A stretch of DNA of 64,000 nucleotides from Plantago elongata (taxonomy: Eukaryota; Streptophyta; Magnoliopsida; Lamiales; Plantaginaceae), in assembly GCA_036897095.1 (NCBI GenBank), contig JAYMSP010000147.1, positions 1-64,000 of the forward strand, in the 5' to 3' direction. This document shows positions 23,323-36,196 of this stretch, piece by piece. The first letter of the stretch is position 1; every line of letters starts with the position of its first letter. Below the pieces are notes generated by a model. The model had not been told where the DNA came from. It searched no databases and saw only the letters and a program-made list of their open reading frames with translations. A program made the position numbers and the translations under genes.

Positions 23323-24029
23323 GTGGTTGCAGCAACCAGCAATGGAAGCCGCTGATCTGGTGGATGTGATGTATAATCTGTATACCAGAGAAATACATGT
23401 GAAAACTTCAATTTACTCCAGAAAGCTACTAATTATTGAGATTTGAGACAATGTGAAAACTTCAATTTACTTCAAAATCTATCATCTTTCGGTATTCCAC
23501 GAATCAACAAACTTTTATATAAAGTTCTTCCTAGCCACGTACGATGTGTTCCACGAATCAACAACTTTTATATAGAGTTCTTCCTAGCCACGTACGCTGC
23601 ATCCCATCCCTGAGGGACATACCAATGAGACTGGCTGAGTCGATGGGTTTTTCCCATGAGTTAACTTTCAAGCTACTGGGGCGCGTGAAACGTGACCTGC
23701 CAATGTTACTCGCCAATGCAGTTGGGTTTCTTGTTCTTGTGTATCTGTTCTATACTTGTTCTGGTTTCCTCATACCTCTTATTCTTCTCTATCTTTCCTA
23801 TAGCAGTGGTCTGCTCTTTCCATACCTTCTCTACCTGTTACCTACTTACGGTCCCTTTTCTGCTTTTCATTTCTATCTTTCTTATAGATTTGGTCTCCAA
23901 CTTCCATACCTTCTCTCCCTTTTAACTGCTTACGGTCCCTTTTCGGCTTTTCGTCTCTATCTTTATTCCAGATTTGGTCTCCAATATCCTTATCTTCTCT
24001 ATGTTTTTTATAAGTTCTTCTTCTGTTAA
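23323..24029 (+). pseudogene. partial tandem copy of the NLR tail exons
   Basis: 23323-23398 repeats exon 21586-21759 almost word for word (WLQQPAMEAADLVDVMYNL) but lacks the upstream half, and its donor context changed from CAG|GTGAG to CAT|GTGAA. 23610-24029 repeats the terminal exon (RDIPMRLAESMGFSHEL, then hydrophobic YGPFSA units ending YLLYVFYKFFFC and stop). The intermediate exon is missing. A 161-codon frame starts at ATG 23544 and runs through the hydrophobic units, so a short membrane protein could still be made. No NB-ARC or LRR is attached. Confidence 0.65.
23494..23600 (+). repeat. short tandem duplication, about 55-bp unit
   Basis: TTCCACGAATCAACAA, CTTTTATATA, AGTTCTTCCTAGCCACGTACG occurs twice in direct succession, starting near 23494 and 23549. 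Confidence 0.8.
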
Positions 24030-24981
24030 TGCACGCACACGCAAGGTCTTCTTCCCTGAATCAGACACTCTCATTTGAAAGCTCGCCAGTTATCCCCCAA
24101 GACACATCGTTCAGCTCAACACATCTCTGCCATCCAACAGCCACAACTTATTAGTACAAGTGAAGTGAAGATCCGACGGTTCCTGAACGTCACGTACAGA
24201 GTACATTATTTCCTCCAAATAACCAGAGCAGCTACTGGTTTCACTTGAATATTTTCATCCTCTGCATAGCTTAGGATTTCCTTGTTATATATTTATTGCC
24301 GTTTGGAATCACAGTTTCATGCTTATTTTTCCAGAACTAATAAAATTGTTCCTAGTTCTTAGTAAATCTTGTCTTAAATAGTCTCCATTACCCCCATTTT
24401 TCTTCTCAAGTCCCTTCTCAAGCACCATCAATGGTAAGGCGCCTAACAAGATGGCATCCAGAGCCAGGTTGCGAACCTAAACCTCTAATACGGAACCTAT
24501 TTTACAACCTGAATGGTGAATCACCAACAAGCACAAATGGAAGAAGTTGCTCTAGCGCAAAGAACACCTTGCACCAAAAACTAGTAATGGAGAGTTTTAT
24601 AGCAAATGAAATCTTGTCAGCTCTCGACTTCGTATCTGGTTTACACTTGATGAAATCGATATTGTTAATACAAATGAATTGTCGTTAGCATAGCAAAGAA
24701 AGAGATAGACTTTATGTGTTCTATTAATTTAGTAGGTGCTTCTAAGGGAACGCTTTCAAGAAATTGGAAGATTTGATAGATCAGGTGTCTACTTTTTCTG
24801 AAAATCACAAAATTGAAGCCCCTGATGTACATTTTTATCTACAGTTATATTCTCTATGGTTTTCTGTTCGTTAACAATTGTACTCTCTGCGTTCGCCTCT
24901 AGCTAAACTGGACATGTATGAGCTACAAGTAGACCTGGTACATGTAAGAATCTCCCTACCCGTTGAATGACGCTAACACAA
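24030..24981. other. second copy of the duplicated flank and remnant of a third unit
   Basis: 24030-24350 repeats the 3' flank of the NLR gene. At about 24722-24790 TTAATTTAGTAGGTGCTTCTAAGGGAA again matches the start of the partial copy unit (about 23283), so a third, truncated unit begins here. The open frame at 24431-24688 has no recognisable features. The right edge is the 3' flank of GT47 copy 3. Confidence 0.55.
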
Positions 24982-27338
24982 TTAACTTGATACATGTATT
25001 GTCTTTTGCTTTCTAAACCTTTTCAAAACTGCCTCCATGGTAATGTCAAATGCATCCTTAACATCCCCCAAATCCGCATCTGATGATGAAACCACAATGT
25101 TAGGAATGAGATCGATGATCGTCTCCCTCATTCTCCTCACTTCTTCTCTGCTATACTTCTCCAGGACTCGCCTGATAATCGACGTATCATTCCTGGCAAC
25201 CTTGTTATCTATGAAAACTGAATATGTCTCTGCTGCTATTGGCAAGTGCCAAACATACTGATTCGTGAAGCTTCCTTTCCAGAAGAACACCGGAACTCCA
25301 CCAGCCAGCATGCAGTCAAATGTGGCCCTGCGTGTGTCCCCATCCCCTTTCGGCTGCAAACAAAAATCTGAATCCAGGAATGCTTGTAGCGTCTCCACTG
25401 CCCCATCTAAGCATGGGGTAACCGAACAGTCCACGAGCTGACATGCGTCCCGTTCCTTCTTGCAGTATGTCATCACAACCTCCCTGAAATCATTCTCTAT
25501 CCTCTTACGTGCTCCCCCGACAAAACAGAAGAGCCTACTCCGCTCCCTGTGCCGTAGAAAGCTCTGCCATCGGTGAATGTCGTGTTTTGAACGTGGATGA
25601 AATGGATTTGGATAAGGAATGCTGTATTCCAGTGGGTCCCACTCCATTCTTTCCGGTCCTAAATGAAGGACATTCTTCATGAGGGGCATGTAAAGAAAGC
25701 TTGTTCCCCATTCCTTTCCATCATGAGGTGAAATCCTACGAAAATCCCAAGTCAACCTGCCAATCACAATAAAGTGATCCGAACCATTAGTTCTCTTCCA
25801 GGGTGCCTGATTCTTGATCCAATTTAACGTCGTAACGCTATGAAAATCTATTTCCTCTGCTGTGTGATTCACCCACAGATACTTCCTAGCAGCCAGCCCA
25901 ACATAGAACGGAATGTAAAATGCTGTAGCCTGTGAATCAACACACAAACATAAACTACTGAGCAGAAATAATAAAATAAGAAATTGACATTCTGTCCAAA
26001 TTGGGCTACTAGCTGTCCCTATAAACCAGCAAAATGGACACACTTCCAAAGGAGAGCAGGAAATTGACATTTTCCTGAACCACTGTCCCTCTAAGTCTCA
26101 GTTTAACACGGTTTTTAGCTTGTACTGTAATAAACTGCCTATTAGTAATTAGATTACCAAGTCATCTAGCTTCTAAACTACTCTGTTAAGCTACACATTC
26201 ATCTAATATACATATCCTAAAATCAGATCCAGATATAAGTTAGTTGATAAAGTGGTAATGAGGAAATCACCCCGGGTTACGTCTATGCTAGGGAGATTCA
26301 AAATATGGATATTTGGTGCACATGAGACTATATGTATATGAACTTGCACTATATTGTTGGAAGTATGAAGCACGTTTTTCAGCAGAATTTAGTTGGTACA
26401 ATAAGTTTCCAACATCCTCATACATGTAAATCATTTGGATCATACATACATCACACATCACCATGATAGCTCTACTCATTACCCTGTATTCCTATCTACA
26501 ATCTATTATTCCACCAGATATTCGGAATCACTTAATGTCACATAAAAATCCATCTAAAGTTCTTGCCACCTTATGGATGTGTTACGCGAGCATCTCCCAC
26601 GATAATGACAATTGACAATCAAATTAGCTCATTCTTTTAAGCAAACTATAGGCCGCGTGCCCAAAATGAAGCTACTTCAACACTAAGAAAGACCAAAATA
26701 CCACAGTAAATTGAGAGTCTGTAAAATTTATCCAGAGCTAAACTAAATGAGTTTGCAGACGAAAAGAACAGAGCCTTAATATTTCGCCCCTAGCTTAAAC
26801 TCCGGTTCCGCCCTATACTATAATCAAGTAAAATATGCAAATTTGAAGATTAAAAATCTCTGACACATACCTGATCCTGAACAAGAGTTCTGCATCTATA
26901 ATCCAGAATCCTGCGATGATAAACAATCTCCAAAGAGTACAAATCAGTCCAATACCAAGCCGGAGCAATCTCCTTGGGCAAAACACTCTCCAAGCTCCTC
27001 GCTTGCAAACCAAACCCGTCATTGGCAGTGGCATTACACTGAGAAGTCCACGGATCAAGTTCATCGCAATGCTCCACGAGGTCTCGGTTCACCACAGACG
27101 GCAGGTCGTAGACGTAGACGGTGCCGAAGGGGCAGATCTGGTCCGCAGACGGGGCGGGCGGGTCGAATTGGTAGCGAATTAGGGATGGGAAGGAGGAGAA
27201 GAAGAAGAGGAGCTGGAGGAGGATGGTGAGGGAGAGGAATGTGCAGCGGTTTTTGGAGATTTGGGATTTGATTGAGTGGATTTTGAAAATGATGCTGCTG
27301 CCATTGTTGTTTGGAGTGTCGTGCTTGGTTTTATCCAT
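24982..27338 (-). CDS. GT47 xyloglucan galactosyltransferase-like protein, copy 3 (two exons)
   Basis: Exon 1 is 26871-27338 and exon 2 is 24982-25929. The 941-base intron has donor CAG|GTATGT and a TTCACAG acceptor, phase 0, giving 471 residues. The signal anchor is FLSLTILLQLLFFFSSFPSL (about 34-53) and the GT47 domain starts at CPFGTVYVYDLPSVVNRDLV. The cysteine loop (EHCDELDPWTSQCNATANDG) is present, then AWYWTDLYSLEIVYHRRIL, CRTLVQDQATAFYIPFYVG across the splice, NGSDHFIVIGRLTWDFRR, SVTPCLDG, DFCLQPKGDGDTRRATFDCM and AGGVPVFFWKGSF. It is closest to copy 1 in the C-terminal half. It is a Golgi enzyme, probably a xyloglucan galactosyltransferase. Unlike copies 1 and 2 it has an intron. Confidence 0.88.
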
Positions 27339-29407
27339 GTAAACGAGAAGTTTGGTTTGGTTTGGTTTGGTTGATGATTTTATTTCATTCGATTTGGCTA
27401 GTGTTTTTCTTAGGTTTTCATGTGACGGCTATGAATTCATGATTAGACTTACTTAATTTGGAAACTTGATAAAACAACTTAATAATATAATAGTCCCATA
27501 GTAATGTCATTTCCCCAAATAATATACTTCCTTCGTTTGAAACTCGACTTTTTATTGGTTCGAGACATACTGAATAAAGGAGACATTATATTAGAGAGAA
27601 TATGTCTAGTAATATTTGATGTTAAGAATTATGCACTTGATGAGGGATTTCCTTTGATTAATGGTATGCTCGTCGCACTATGAATGATAAGAATGTTCGT
27701 GACACTAGTAAGGATAACTTGGGAGAACCTCCTCATCTTCGGTGAACTCACGAAGGCTTTGCTCACCAATTGATTAACGATGTAATAATATATTTTTAAG
27801 ACCAAATCATACCCGTTCGTCGAGGCATGGTGCTTGTTTAGGGCAAGTTGTTTAAAACCATCCAATCACAATAGAACTTGCTGACAAGATCGTTGATAAC
27901 GCATGATCTGCTACCAGTCGCATGATCGAGGTACACTTTTTTCAACTTATTTATAATTAATAATAAGTGTATTTATTACTTAACCATGTTATCATAATTA
28001 CTATTCAATTGTCCAAAAAAAGTAGGTAATAGAGGCCAATCTTTTACTACTTTATACTTCGTTCCGAGTTCAACTTTTTGGTTAATTTGAACTTTGAATA
28101 CAAATTTTTAGAGAAAAATAAATAAGTTATTTTCTCTGTCTCATTCTAAACTTCCCACTTTATCATTTTTGTTGTCCCGATTAAAGCTTCCCATATCTAT
28201 TTGTATCCAGTTTTAGCTCAACTTTAACATTATAATATTCAGACAATAACTTAAAATTACATAAAATACCACTCAGTTATAAACAAAAGTATTATTGTCT
28301 TATTATTTTATGAACAAGTACTCTTTGTCTTATATTTTGAACCCAAAAAGTGTTTGGGAAGTTTATGACGGGACGTGGGAAGTTTATGACGGGACGTGGG
28401 AAGTAGAAGATATTAGAATAAATAGGGGTATATAGTGAGTGAAGTTTGAGATAGTGTAAATAGTGTATAAAAAATAATAATATATAAACCTTTTCAAATT
28501 GAGATTGAAAGATTGAATTTAATAGGACTAAAATAAAATGTGAAAAATTGATTTCGGAACATGAATAAATGTTGCACTTGTGTGAAGCCATCCACCTTCA
28601 TGGAGGTTACATTTACATTTGTATACATGATACATGGAGCCACACTCTTTGTAAGTATGGGCTTCCAAAACATTTTGGTTGGTCAAGTAATTAATGGTTT
28701 ATAGGTTTGGTTTAGTGGGGTGCTTATTCACATGGAGGAAAGGAACAGGGTAGCATTAAAATTTAAAACTAGTTCTTGTGAGTTGTAGTAATAGATACCA
28801 ACCATGATACTATACATCTCGTGTGCTGTGTTGTGTCCTCTTCTGTCATGTCCATTTAGGTTGAGGATAAAAACACACACGTGAACCCTTTAAGTTCCCA
28901 AGTCTGAATCTCATCTCAGATGGCCCGCACAATCCACATCTAAGAAAATTTTGACCCGGTTTACCTGCGTACTTTTACAGCATGGGTTCAAGTGCAACCA
29001 GAGTCTACCTGACCCCTCTACTCACATTACCCTGTCGTCCCCTTTCACATTAGACTTCCACGAGTGACTCGAAAGCGTTCTCATACGCCAACAGTTGTTA
29101 CAAGTTACAACAACACTCCAATGTATACAGCAAACATAACTTCTCTATAAATGAATATATGTGCTATAGATCAACACAAAACAAGTTACAAAAGTAAAAT
29201 TACAAACTAGACCTCATCTGATCAATTTATTCTGTCATCCAAAACTTCAAGCATAAAACTATAGTACAGGCAATCTGTGGTACCTGCTAGCTGCTACAGC
29301 GTGCTCTTAAGGGCATAAGACATAATTCAGGCTAACTAACAAGATCCAAGGGTTTACCGTCTGATTAAAGATGCAAAAAGCCTCGAGCTTCTTCAATCAA
29401 ACAGTGA
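27339..29407. other. intergenic region between GT47 copy 3 and the NPR gene
   Basis: It starts with a (TTTGG)n run at 27350-27371 in the copy 3 leader. A one-sided MITE-like end (ACTTCCTTCGTTTGAAAC) lies at about 27527. At 28356-28400 a 21-base unit GGGAAGTTTATGACGGGACGT is repeated twice in tandem. The rest is AT-rich with no gene seen; the right end is the 3' UTR side of the NPR gene. Confidence 0.45.
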
Positions 29408-32400
29408 TTAGGCCTTCCTATGCTTAACCTTACGCTTCACATTACCCTTCTGTGAGGAAGAACTAGAAGAAAATGATGGGAAACCTGGAATGCTGCCGCT
29501 TGCAGCTATATCTTTGGTGAAAGCCTTCAACACATCATCCTTGATATCACTGAATCGCATCTGCTTCATTTTCCGTTCCTCTAAAGTGCCCTTCTCCAGT
29601 AAGAGCGGACCTAAAGTATCATCCTCCAAGAGCCTATCCAGGACTTCTGAGCAACTGGGGAAAAAACGCCGCCCAGTCTCCACTGTCATTGCAAGCAAAT
29701 ATTAAATTCATTTGGGACATATAAAAACAAAAACAGAAAGAAGACGGAATGCTACAGCAGATGAGAATTATACATTCTTTATAACAATATCACAGTTTGA
29801 ACAAACAAAAATGAATCAGACAAAGGGTTGAACCTATATCTTGCATCACCTTCTAAGGAAGAAACACATACAAGTTGCTATGATGGTTGAAAACGAAAAT
29901 CCAGACATGATAAAGACCAAACAATCACTAACACAGTTGGAGACGTACAATGGTTGAATTCTATTAGTAATAATTTGCACCGTGATCTTTCATAATCAGT
30001 GCTACATTTTGACTGACATATATAATTAAGGCAAATTATTATGCATATGCTTCTCCTCTCCAAAGACCAAATAAACTCTCTAATGTAGCGCCAAAAAACA
30101 ACAGATAAAGGAAGAGACTTCTTAAATCTTAATTTCAAAACAACAATTGAGGCTAACACTTTCCAAATTAAACTGTGATCTACTCAGGCTTTAGGTGTGG
30201 CTAGCATTATATGCTGCATATTGATCTACCAAGTAACAACATTGCTGTTATGTGAAGCAATATTTAGCATCATTACCGGTTTTTTGCAGAGCTTCCAGTC
30301 GTTCAAGTAGCTTTTTCACTTGTTCAGATGGAATTTCATTTAGATCGACCTCTCTAAAATTACCATATGACCCTTTAGCTGCCCCGAGGCCAGGAAACTC
30401 CGCAGTAGAGTCTGCATGTGCTATGTGCATTGCCAATCTTGCTTCTGAAGGGAATAAGGATCGGGCCATTGCAACTGCAACGACATATTAAACGTATAGT
30501 ACACCATGAAACTAACTTGACCATAATAAAAATTACAGTGATCATAAAAGCTTATCAAGTTGATAATAAGGTAATGAATTGTGTTAAAAAGAGAAAAACT
30601 AAAAGATCAAAGCATGTAGTTTTTATCTTGTTAATGCAGATAAAACTTTAATCCCTAGGAGTGTCACTGTATCACAATCTCAAAAACAAAAACAAGGAAT
30701 TATAGTTATGTTTAATATGTACTGATTTTGATAATCTGTAAACATCTAGATAAAAATATGTTACACCTCAAAAGATCTTTTACGCTGAACAAGAAAAGAA
30801 AGAAGATGAAGAAAGAGCATTAAGATTTTGATATATGTAATGTAATTTTTCAGCCGTATAAAAAATTAGAGCCTGGCTTATCAAACAACGCTATACTTGG
30901 ACCTTGTCTCCTTAAAAGGCCTTGCTAAGGAGAGGATTGCCAATAAAAAATTATGCCCATGTGAGATAATTAGCAATTTGACACACGGACAAAAGTGACA
31001 TAAAATTAAGTCAAAGAAGTTACTTTCAAAATGTAATACCTCTATTTTCAAGGAGTAGAAGCCTCATGTGTAGATCATCAGCCACCATCATAGATGAAAC
31101 TGACACATTCCCAGCCAATGGGTTCCTTTGCATCTCTCTCTCCAGCACGTCTATACACATACGATCCTTGTTAGTTTCCTCACCCCGCTTTTGTGTCTCA
31201 TTAAAATCCTTTGGTCGTGTCAATCTTCGGCATATTGTCACCGATGTCTGTCCATCCGCTGTTGTATCAGACACAGATGCACCCCAGGCCAGGAGATTGA
31301 CAATAATTGATGGATCTTTTCGTCTAGCAGCAACATGAAGGACAGTGTACCCACGAGAACTTTTAAGGTTCACATTAGCAGTGCCCAAATTCAGTACCTC
31401 GGTCACTATCTTGGGGTTACAATAAGCGGATGCGTAGTGAAGTGCGAATGCAGCATCCAAAGAGATTTCAGATTCACCCAGAAGCAACTTCACCAATTCG
31501 ATGTCATTTGAGTCCAATGCTTTGTGAATGTTCCTGATTCTCTTCTTATTCAAAGAGTCCACTTGCAGGGAATCATGCTCTTCTTCTTGCTTACAGTTGA
31601 CACGGAGTGATCTGACATCTTTCAGAATTTCATGAGGAAGCTCCTTCTCGAGAATCATATCATCAAGGTCCGATCCTGCTATTCTTTGGGTGCAATGTGA
31701 GAGAACTTCTTTCAAATCACAATGGTATGCTACCATGAGAATTGGAATGACATCCTCCACAAAGGCTTTTGTAACAAAATTGAGGAGACGACGCTGCAAC
31801 CAAACAGAGATATGATTAGAAAGTAAGCATTAAATATCTGTTGTCAAGCAATAAGGAGTATGCAAGTGTGAACATCATTGCATGTTGAATTCGCCAACCA
31901 CTTGCATCTCCTGAGAGAGTACACGAAATCACAGGTAATCAATAACGTTTTGTTTGATCGTAACACCTTTATAACTATGTGCTCTGCCATTGTCTTTGGC
32001 TACTTAAATTTTACCTTTTCTTAGATTATGTTTTTTTCTTGGTTTGGTATATTATTCAGGCCCAGGTAACTTTACAGAATCCTATGCAGTTCGTGGTCTG
32101 TGTGATATACACTGATATTAATAGCTTCACACATGCCAGTTGAAAGAACTGGAACGAAAGGTCTCACAATGCAGCAAGATAGAACTGTAACTGAAACGTA
32201 GAAAAATGCTATTCTAGATCAGGTGAAGAAGCAATAATATCAAATAACAAATATAAAGACCAAAACTTTATGCATCGCCTAAGACCTGCCCAACTCAACT
32301 AGGACACCAAGATAGGAAACAGATAAAATACGACTTCGATTTCTTCCTTATGAACTGGATTCTCCTACACAGGCCAAAACCATATTAACCTGCTTTGAAC

Positions 32401-33310
32401 ATCCATCGTTTTTCATATTTGTACAGGAATCCAGAGAGCACATAATCTCATAACACTCTGAACTCCCAACAGAATAGTCAGGGAAAGGTATATGGGTCGT
32501 TTCACGTGCATCACCTAGACCTAGTTCAAATAAGACACTGAATATATAGGTTTCTTGCACATAGACCTAGTGTATACACATCATATATTCTGAAGTACAT
32601 ATATAAGATCACATATAAGCATTCATGCATTGGATCCAATGAAAATAGATGTACTACATCAACAAGGGAGGTGTGGATGAAGTGTAAGTTGCATGTTGTT
32701 GGACAAGAGTTCTTGTTAAATCTTTTGAAGGAAAACATTACTCGTAACAAGTAGAGATTGCAGGACTAACCTGCACGCTAAGCACAAGTTCTTCGATCCC
32801 AAACATCGAAGAAGCATGCATCATCTCCACAGCAGACTGTATCGCCGGTCCACATGCATCATGGGTACATGATCCATCCACACAAGTTGACACCTCTGTT
32901 GGACAAGCCTTAATCTTTCCAGTATACATATAACTCAATACAGCCATGAATGATTCATACCCGATTCTCCCTTGAGGCAACAATTTCGACATCTGATACC
33001 TTGGTTTCCCTTCCTTCGGTGAGCTTTTATTATCATCTTTGAAAACTTTATGAAAAAACTGACTTCTTGAGGCTAAGATGCAACGGTGGATGCCCACAGA
33101 GATCCCATCAATTTCTATTTCGGCATCACTGTAATCGTATTCAGACTCAATGACTAACTTCTCAAGACTGGAACTCAGCTTACTCAAACTTAACAAATCA
33201 GGATTGGTTTCAACTTCACAGGTAACTGCATTGTTCTGACTCGTACAGTTTGACAATAAAGAAGACGAAGCAAAGCTCAGGGACGAAGAAAGATCATTCC
33301 CATTTTCCAT
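29408..33310 (-). CDS. NPR3: NPR3/NPR4-like BTB-ankyrin salicylate co-receptor
   Basis: Four exons on the minus strand: 32771-33310, 31040-31793, 30277-30474 and 29408-29682, the usual NPR gene structure. They join to 588 residues. The start is set at MENGNDLSSSLSFASSS; in-frame ATGs at 33358 and 33394 would lengthen it. The BTB domain covers about 58-180 (DAEIEIDGISVGIHRCILAS) with the CxxxxCxHxxC zinc-finger set C143, C148, H150, C153. The BACK-like region and ankyrin repeats (KALDSNDIELVKLLL, GYTVLHVAARRKDPSIIVNL) are followed by the NPR C-terminal domain: ENRVAMARSLFPSEARLAM, EVDLNEIPSEQVKKLLERLE with the EAR-like VDLNE found in NPR3/4, and VETGRRFFPSCSEVLD. The arginine of ENRVA should match the salicylate-binding arginine of NPR1 and NPR4. 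The tail KRKVKHRKA looks like a nuclear signal. It probably acts as a salicylate-regulated TGA co-repressor or CUL3 adaptor. Confidence 0.9.
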
Positions 33311-34270
33311 TGATAACAGTTGGCTAAATTCCTCAGGTATTCCAAAGGGCAGAACCATTTGTGCGTGCCACCGAGCAAAACAAACTTGTAACACAAACTG
33401 TCAAAGTGATTACCCTCACTTCCCTAAAGAACCGAATCTAAGCGCAAACGGCTGACTCTGAGCTTCGCTTTACCCCAAAAGAACATCAACTGTAATTCCA
33501 ATACACACCATCATTACATTACCCTAGAAACTTCACCATTTCGAAAAACCGAAACAATCAACTCTCCAATTCAAGAACAACCCTTAAACTACTAAACAAC
33601 TTTCAAGAAGGCAACATGGTGAAAATCAATCCAAGTCAACTCCCACCTCATAACCCTTACACACTAAGCAAGAAGAAGTACTTTTTTCACACATACAAAC
33701 TCATAAAGCACTAAATCAGTGGCTAGCCTATTTCAACAAGGGAAATCAAACCCATGTATCAAAATCTCAACTTTTCATCAGAAAAGCTGCCTGCAAAGTT
33801 GAAGAAAACAAGAATCAAACACAAGAGTGCAAAAAAAGGTCAAAAAATTTACAAGAAAAAGAATCTCAGTAAATGTTTCCTTAATTACCTATGGTGTAAT
33901 TGTTCTTCTGGTTGCTATGGTGCAAGAAGTTTTGTAACTGGGTAAGAGTTGACTTCAATGGTCTTGAGTTGACTTAGCTGAAATGGCTTCACTACACATG
34001 TATGGAATGGGTCACCTGGTGGTTCTTAGACTTATGATTCTCTGCATATATGAGAAAAGTTTGTATTCTGTTGGTTTTTTTTATTTTTTATTTACTTTGT
34101 GTTATTATTATATAATTAATAGCCCACATGGCTTAAACGAGAAACGACCAAGTCTCTCTTGTCTTTTACTGCACTTAGCAGTTTAGCCCTTCAAAAGTTT
34201 GCAATTTCGACGAATATGAATAGAAGCAACTCGGAAAATAGGATGACACGGTTCAAATCGTTCTGGGTTT

Positions 34271-34466
34271 ACTCCTTTATCCCCTATACCCATTGCTCTA
34301 ATAATTAGCTGACACCCAATTTGAAAATTCTTAAACATTATAATTGTACCGTCCTCTCTTTCGCGTCGAAAGATAAAGAGAGGGCGGTGTGCTGCTTGAG
34401 ATTTTTCAACTCAGATGTCAGCTAATAACTAGAGCAAGGATTATAAGAAATAGGGGATGAAGGAGT
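34271..34466. mobile_element. fold-back MITE with ~65-bp inverted arms
   Basis: The left arm begins ACTCCTTTATCCCCTATACC and goes on to TTGCTCTAATAATTAGCTGAC. Read on the other strand, the right arm begins ACTCCTTCATCCCCTATTTC and goes on to TTGCTCTAGTTATTAGCTGAC. The centre holds a second palindrome, CCTCTCTTTCGCGTCGAAAG, near AAAGAGAGGGCGG. The element would fold into one long hairpin. It may be bounded by TA. Confidence 0.75.
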
Positions 34467-34612
34467 AAAATTGAAACGGATTAAAAATTAAAATTAAAGA
34501 AAATACACTGAGATATCACTCTTGAAAAACAATTGAAGAAATCATGTTGAGGAAAAATTTGTTCCTAAAAAATAGTCCCTACGTTTTACGCTAGTTGCTT
34601 ACTTTATCATTT

Positions 34613-34766
34613 GTGTTGATTGCCAGAGCATTTAAATCGCTCCATTTGGCTCGATGAACAGTGATTTGGCCTAAAATACACTTTAAATAACTCATTTCAA
34701 TTTCATTCCAAACACAATTTCACCAAAATCTCATCCAAATGACCATTTGAGTGCCATTGATGTTTC
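34613..34766. mobile_element. Tourist-like MITE, copy A
   Basis: Carries the family core TTTGGCTCGATGAACAGTGA and the AATTTCACCAAAATC motif. Inverted ends: TTGATTGCCAGAGCATTTAAAT, and on the other strand CATCAATGGCACTCAAATGG. Confidence 0.6.
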
Positions 34767-36047
34767 ATTTGAGTTGTCCGATTTCAATGTTTTCCATTAT
34801 TCGAACACGCTCCTATTCGAACACGAACACACCCCTGCACATGACCAAATATAAGACACGAAGGCTTGTATTGGACTCAACATAATATAATCGGACTTAC
34901 TTTTAACTATACCAAACTTATTGGACTCAAAAACATTCATGGGCCAATGAATCAGTCTGGACCACATCAACCCAATTTATATGAGGACCCAAAATCATAA
35001 ACACGTTGTAACGGACACCTCCACTAATTGATTAAGTCTTAACTTTTTAGAACGGTATGATTATCTATGATAATTAAGCTCTCCAAATTATATGTCAGTT
35101 TTACGGTACCTATCATTTCTTACAGACTTTATCCTCACTCATACACAAATCGAAAAATTTCTCAATTCAACACCAATCTTAAAATTGCTCTATAATAAAC
35201 GTGATTAACTCAACTCTCTGAGCTAAGCTTGAAATTTTAGGGAGCTACATTAGTCTTAATCTTGAACCCATGTAAATACCACTTATTTCGAGATAATGTA
35301 ATTGAGGAAAATTGCTGCAAAATAACAATTTTGCACCTAAATTTATAATGAAGACCCATAAAACAACTTCGAAAGAAAAAGAATGATAAAAATTGTATAT
35401 TATAGTGAAAATATGCGATAAAAATCAAAAGAAAAGGTTAAGAACCGTATACTAATTTGACGAAATACAATGAAAATAATAGGTCTTTTTTAATACAATG
35501 TAGACTATATTATCTTTATTTTAAAATTTATTAATTTCAATTAAGTTCATTTTAAAACTACAAATAATTTCAATTTCAATTAATCAATATGTCGGAATTC
35601 GAGTCACTCTTTATCCATTTAAAAAAAAAATCCTATTTAGTTTAAACGAACATAAGATAGTCTTCTTATTCTAAAAGGACATCAACCTGCTTTTGTCTCA
35701 TGAAATTGTATGTTTGACAACACCCACGTTACAATTGTGTGTTTGTCAACTTAACAAATAAGGTATCTCGTTTACCTTCTTAAAATAATAAGTCACCTCA
35801 TAAAAATTTTCCCCTCTCCAATCTAAATATTATCTAACTTATCCACCAATTTATCAACATATCAATCTCTTACGTACCTTATATCAATTTTAGTTGTAAG
35901 TCATCAATTCATTTGGTTAAAATATCTAAAAAATAGTAAAATACCAAAACACCTGTTATCATCCAAGGAACCTCAAAGCTATTGGATGGCTTTCGCCTTT
36001 CGGTATGTGTTTTGAAACTTATTTGTCCGTGGAATTACAAAAACTAC

Positions 36048-36196
36048 GGGGCTGATTGGGATGGCATTTAAATGTTCCCATTTGGCTCGATGAACAGTGA
36101 TTTGGTCTAAAATACACTTTCAAATACCCCATTTCAATTCCATTTCAAACACAATTTCACCAAAATCACCTTTTAAATGTTATGTCAATCAGCTCC
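36048..36196. mobile_element. Tourist-like MITE, copy B, with 3-bp target duplication
   Basis: The 149-bp element begins GGGGCTGATTGGGATGGCAT; the other strand from the right end reads GGAGCTGATTGACATAACAT. It is flanked by TAC on both sides (36045-36047 and 36197-36199). Three-base duplications and GGGGCTGATTGG-like tips fit the PIF/Harbinger Tourist group. The core TTTGGCTCGATGAACAGTGA is shared with copies A and C. Confidence 0.7.

Noticed and set aside
24431-24688. 85-residue frame after the NLR duplication
   Set aside because: No recognisable domain, no clear promoter, and it overlaps duplicated flank remnants.
33754-34186. Short plus-strand frames upstream of the NPR gene
   Set aside because: No motifs; they lie in the promoter/leader region of the opposite-strand gene.
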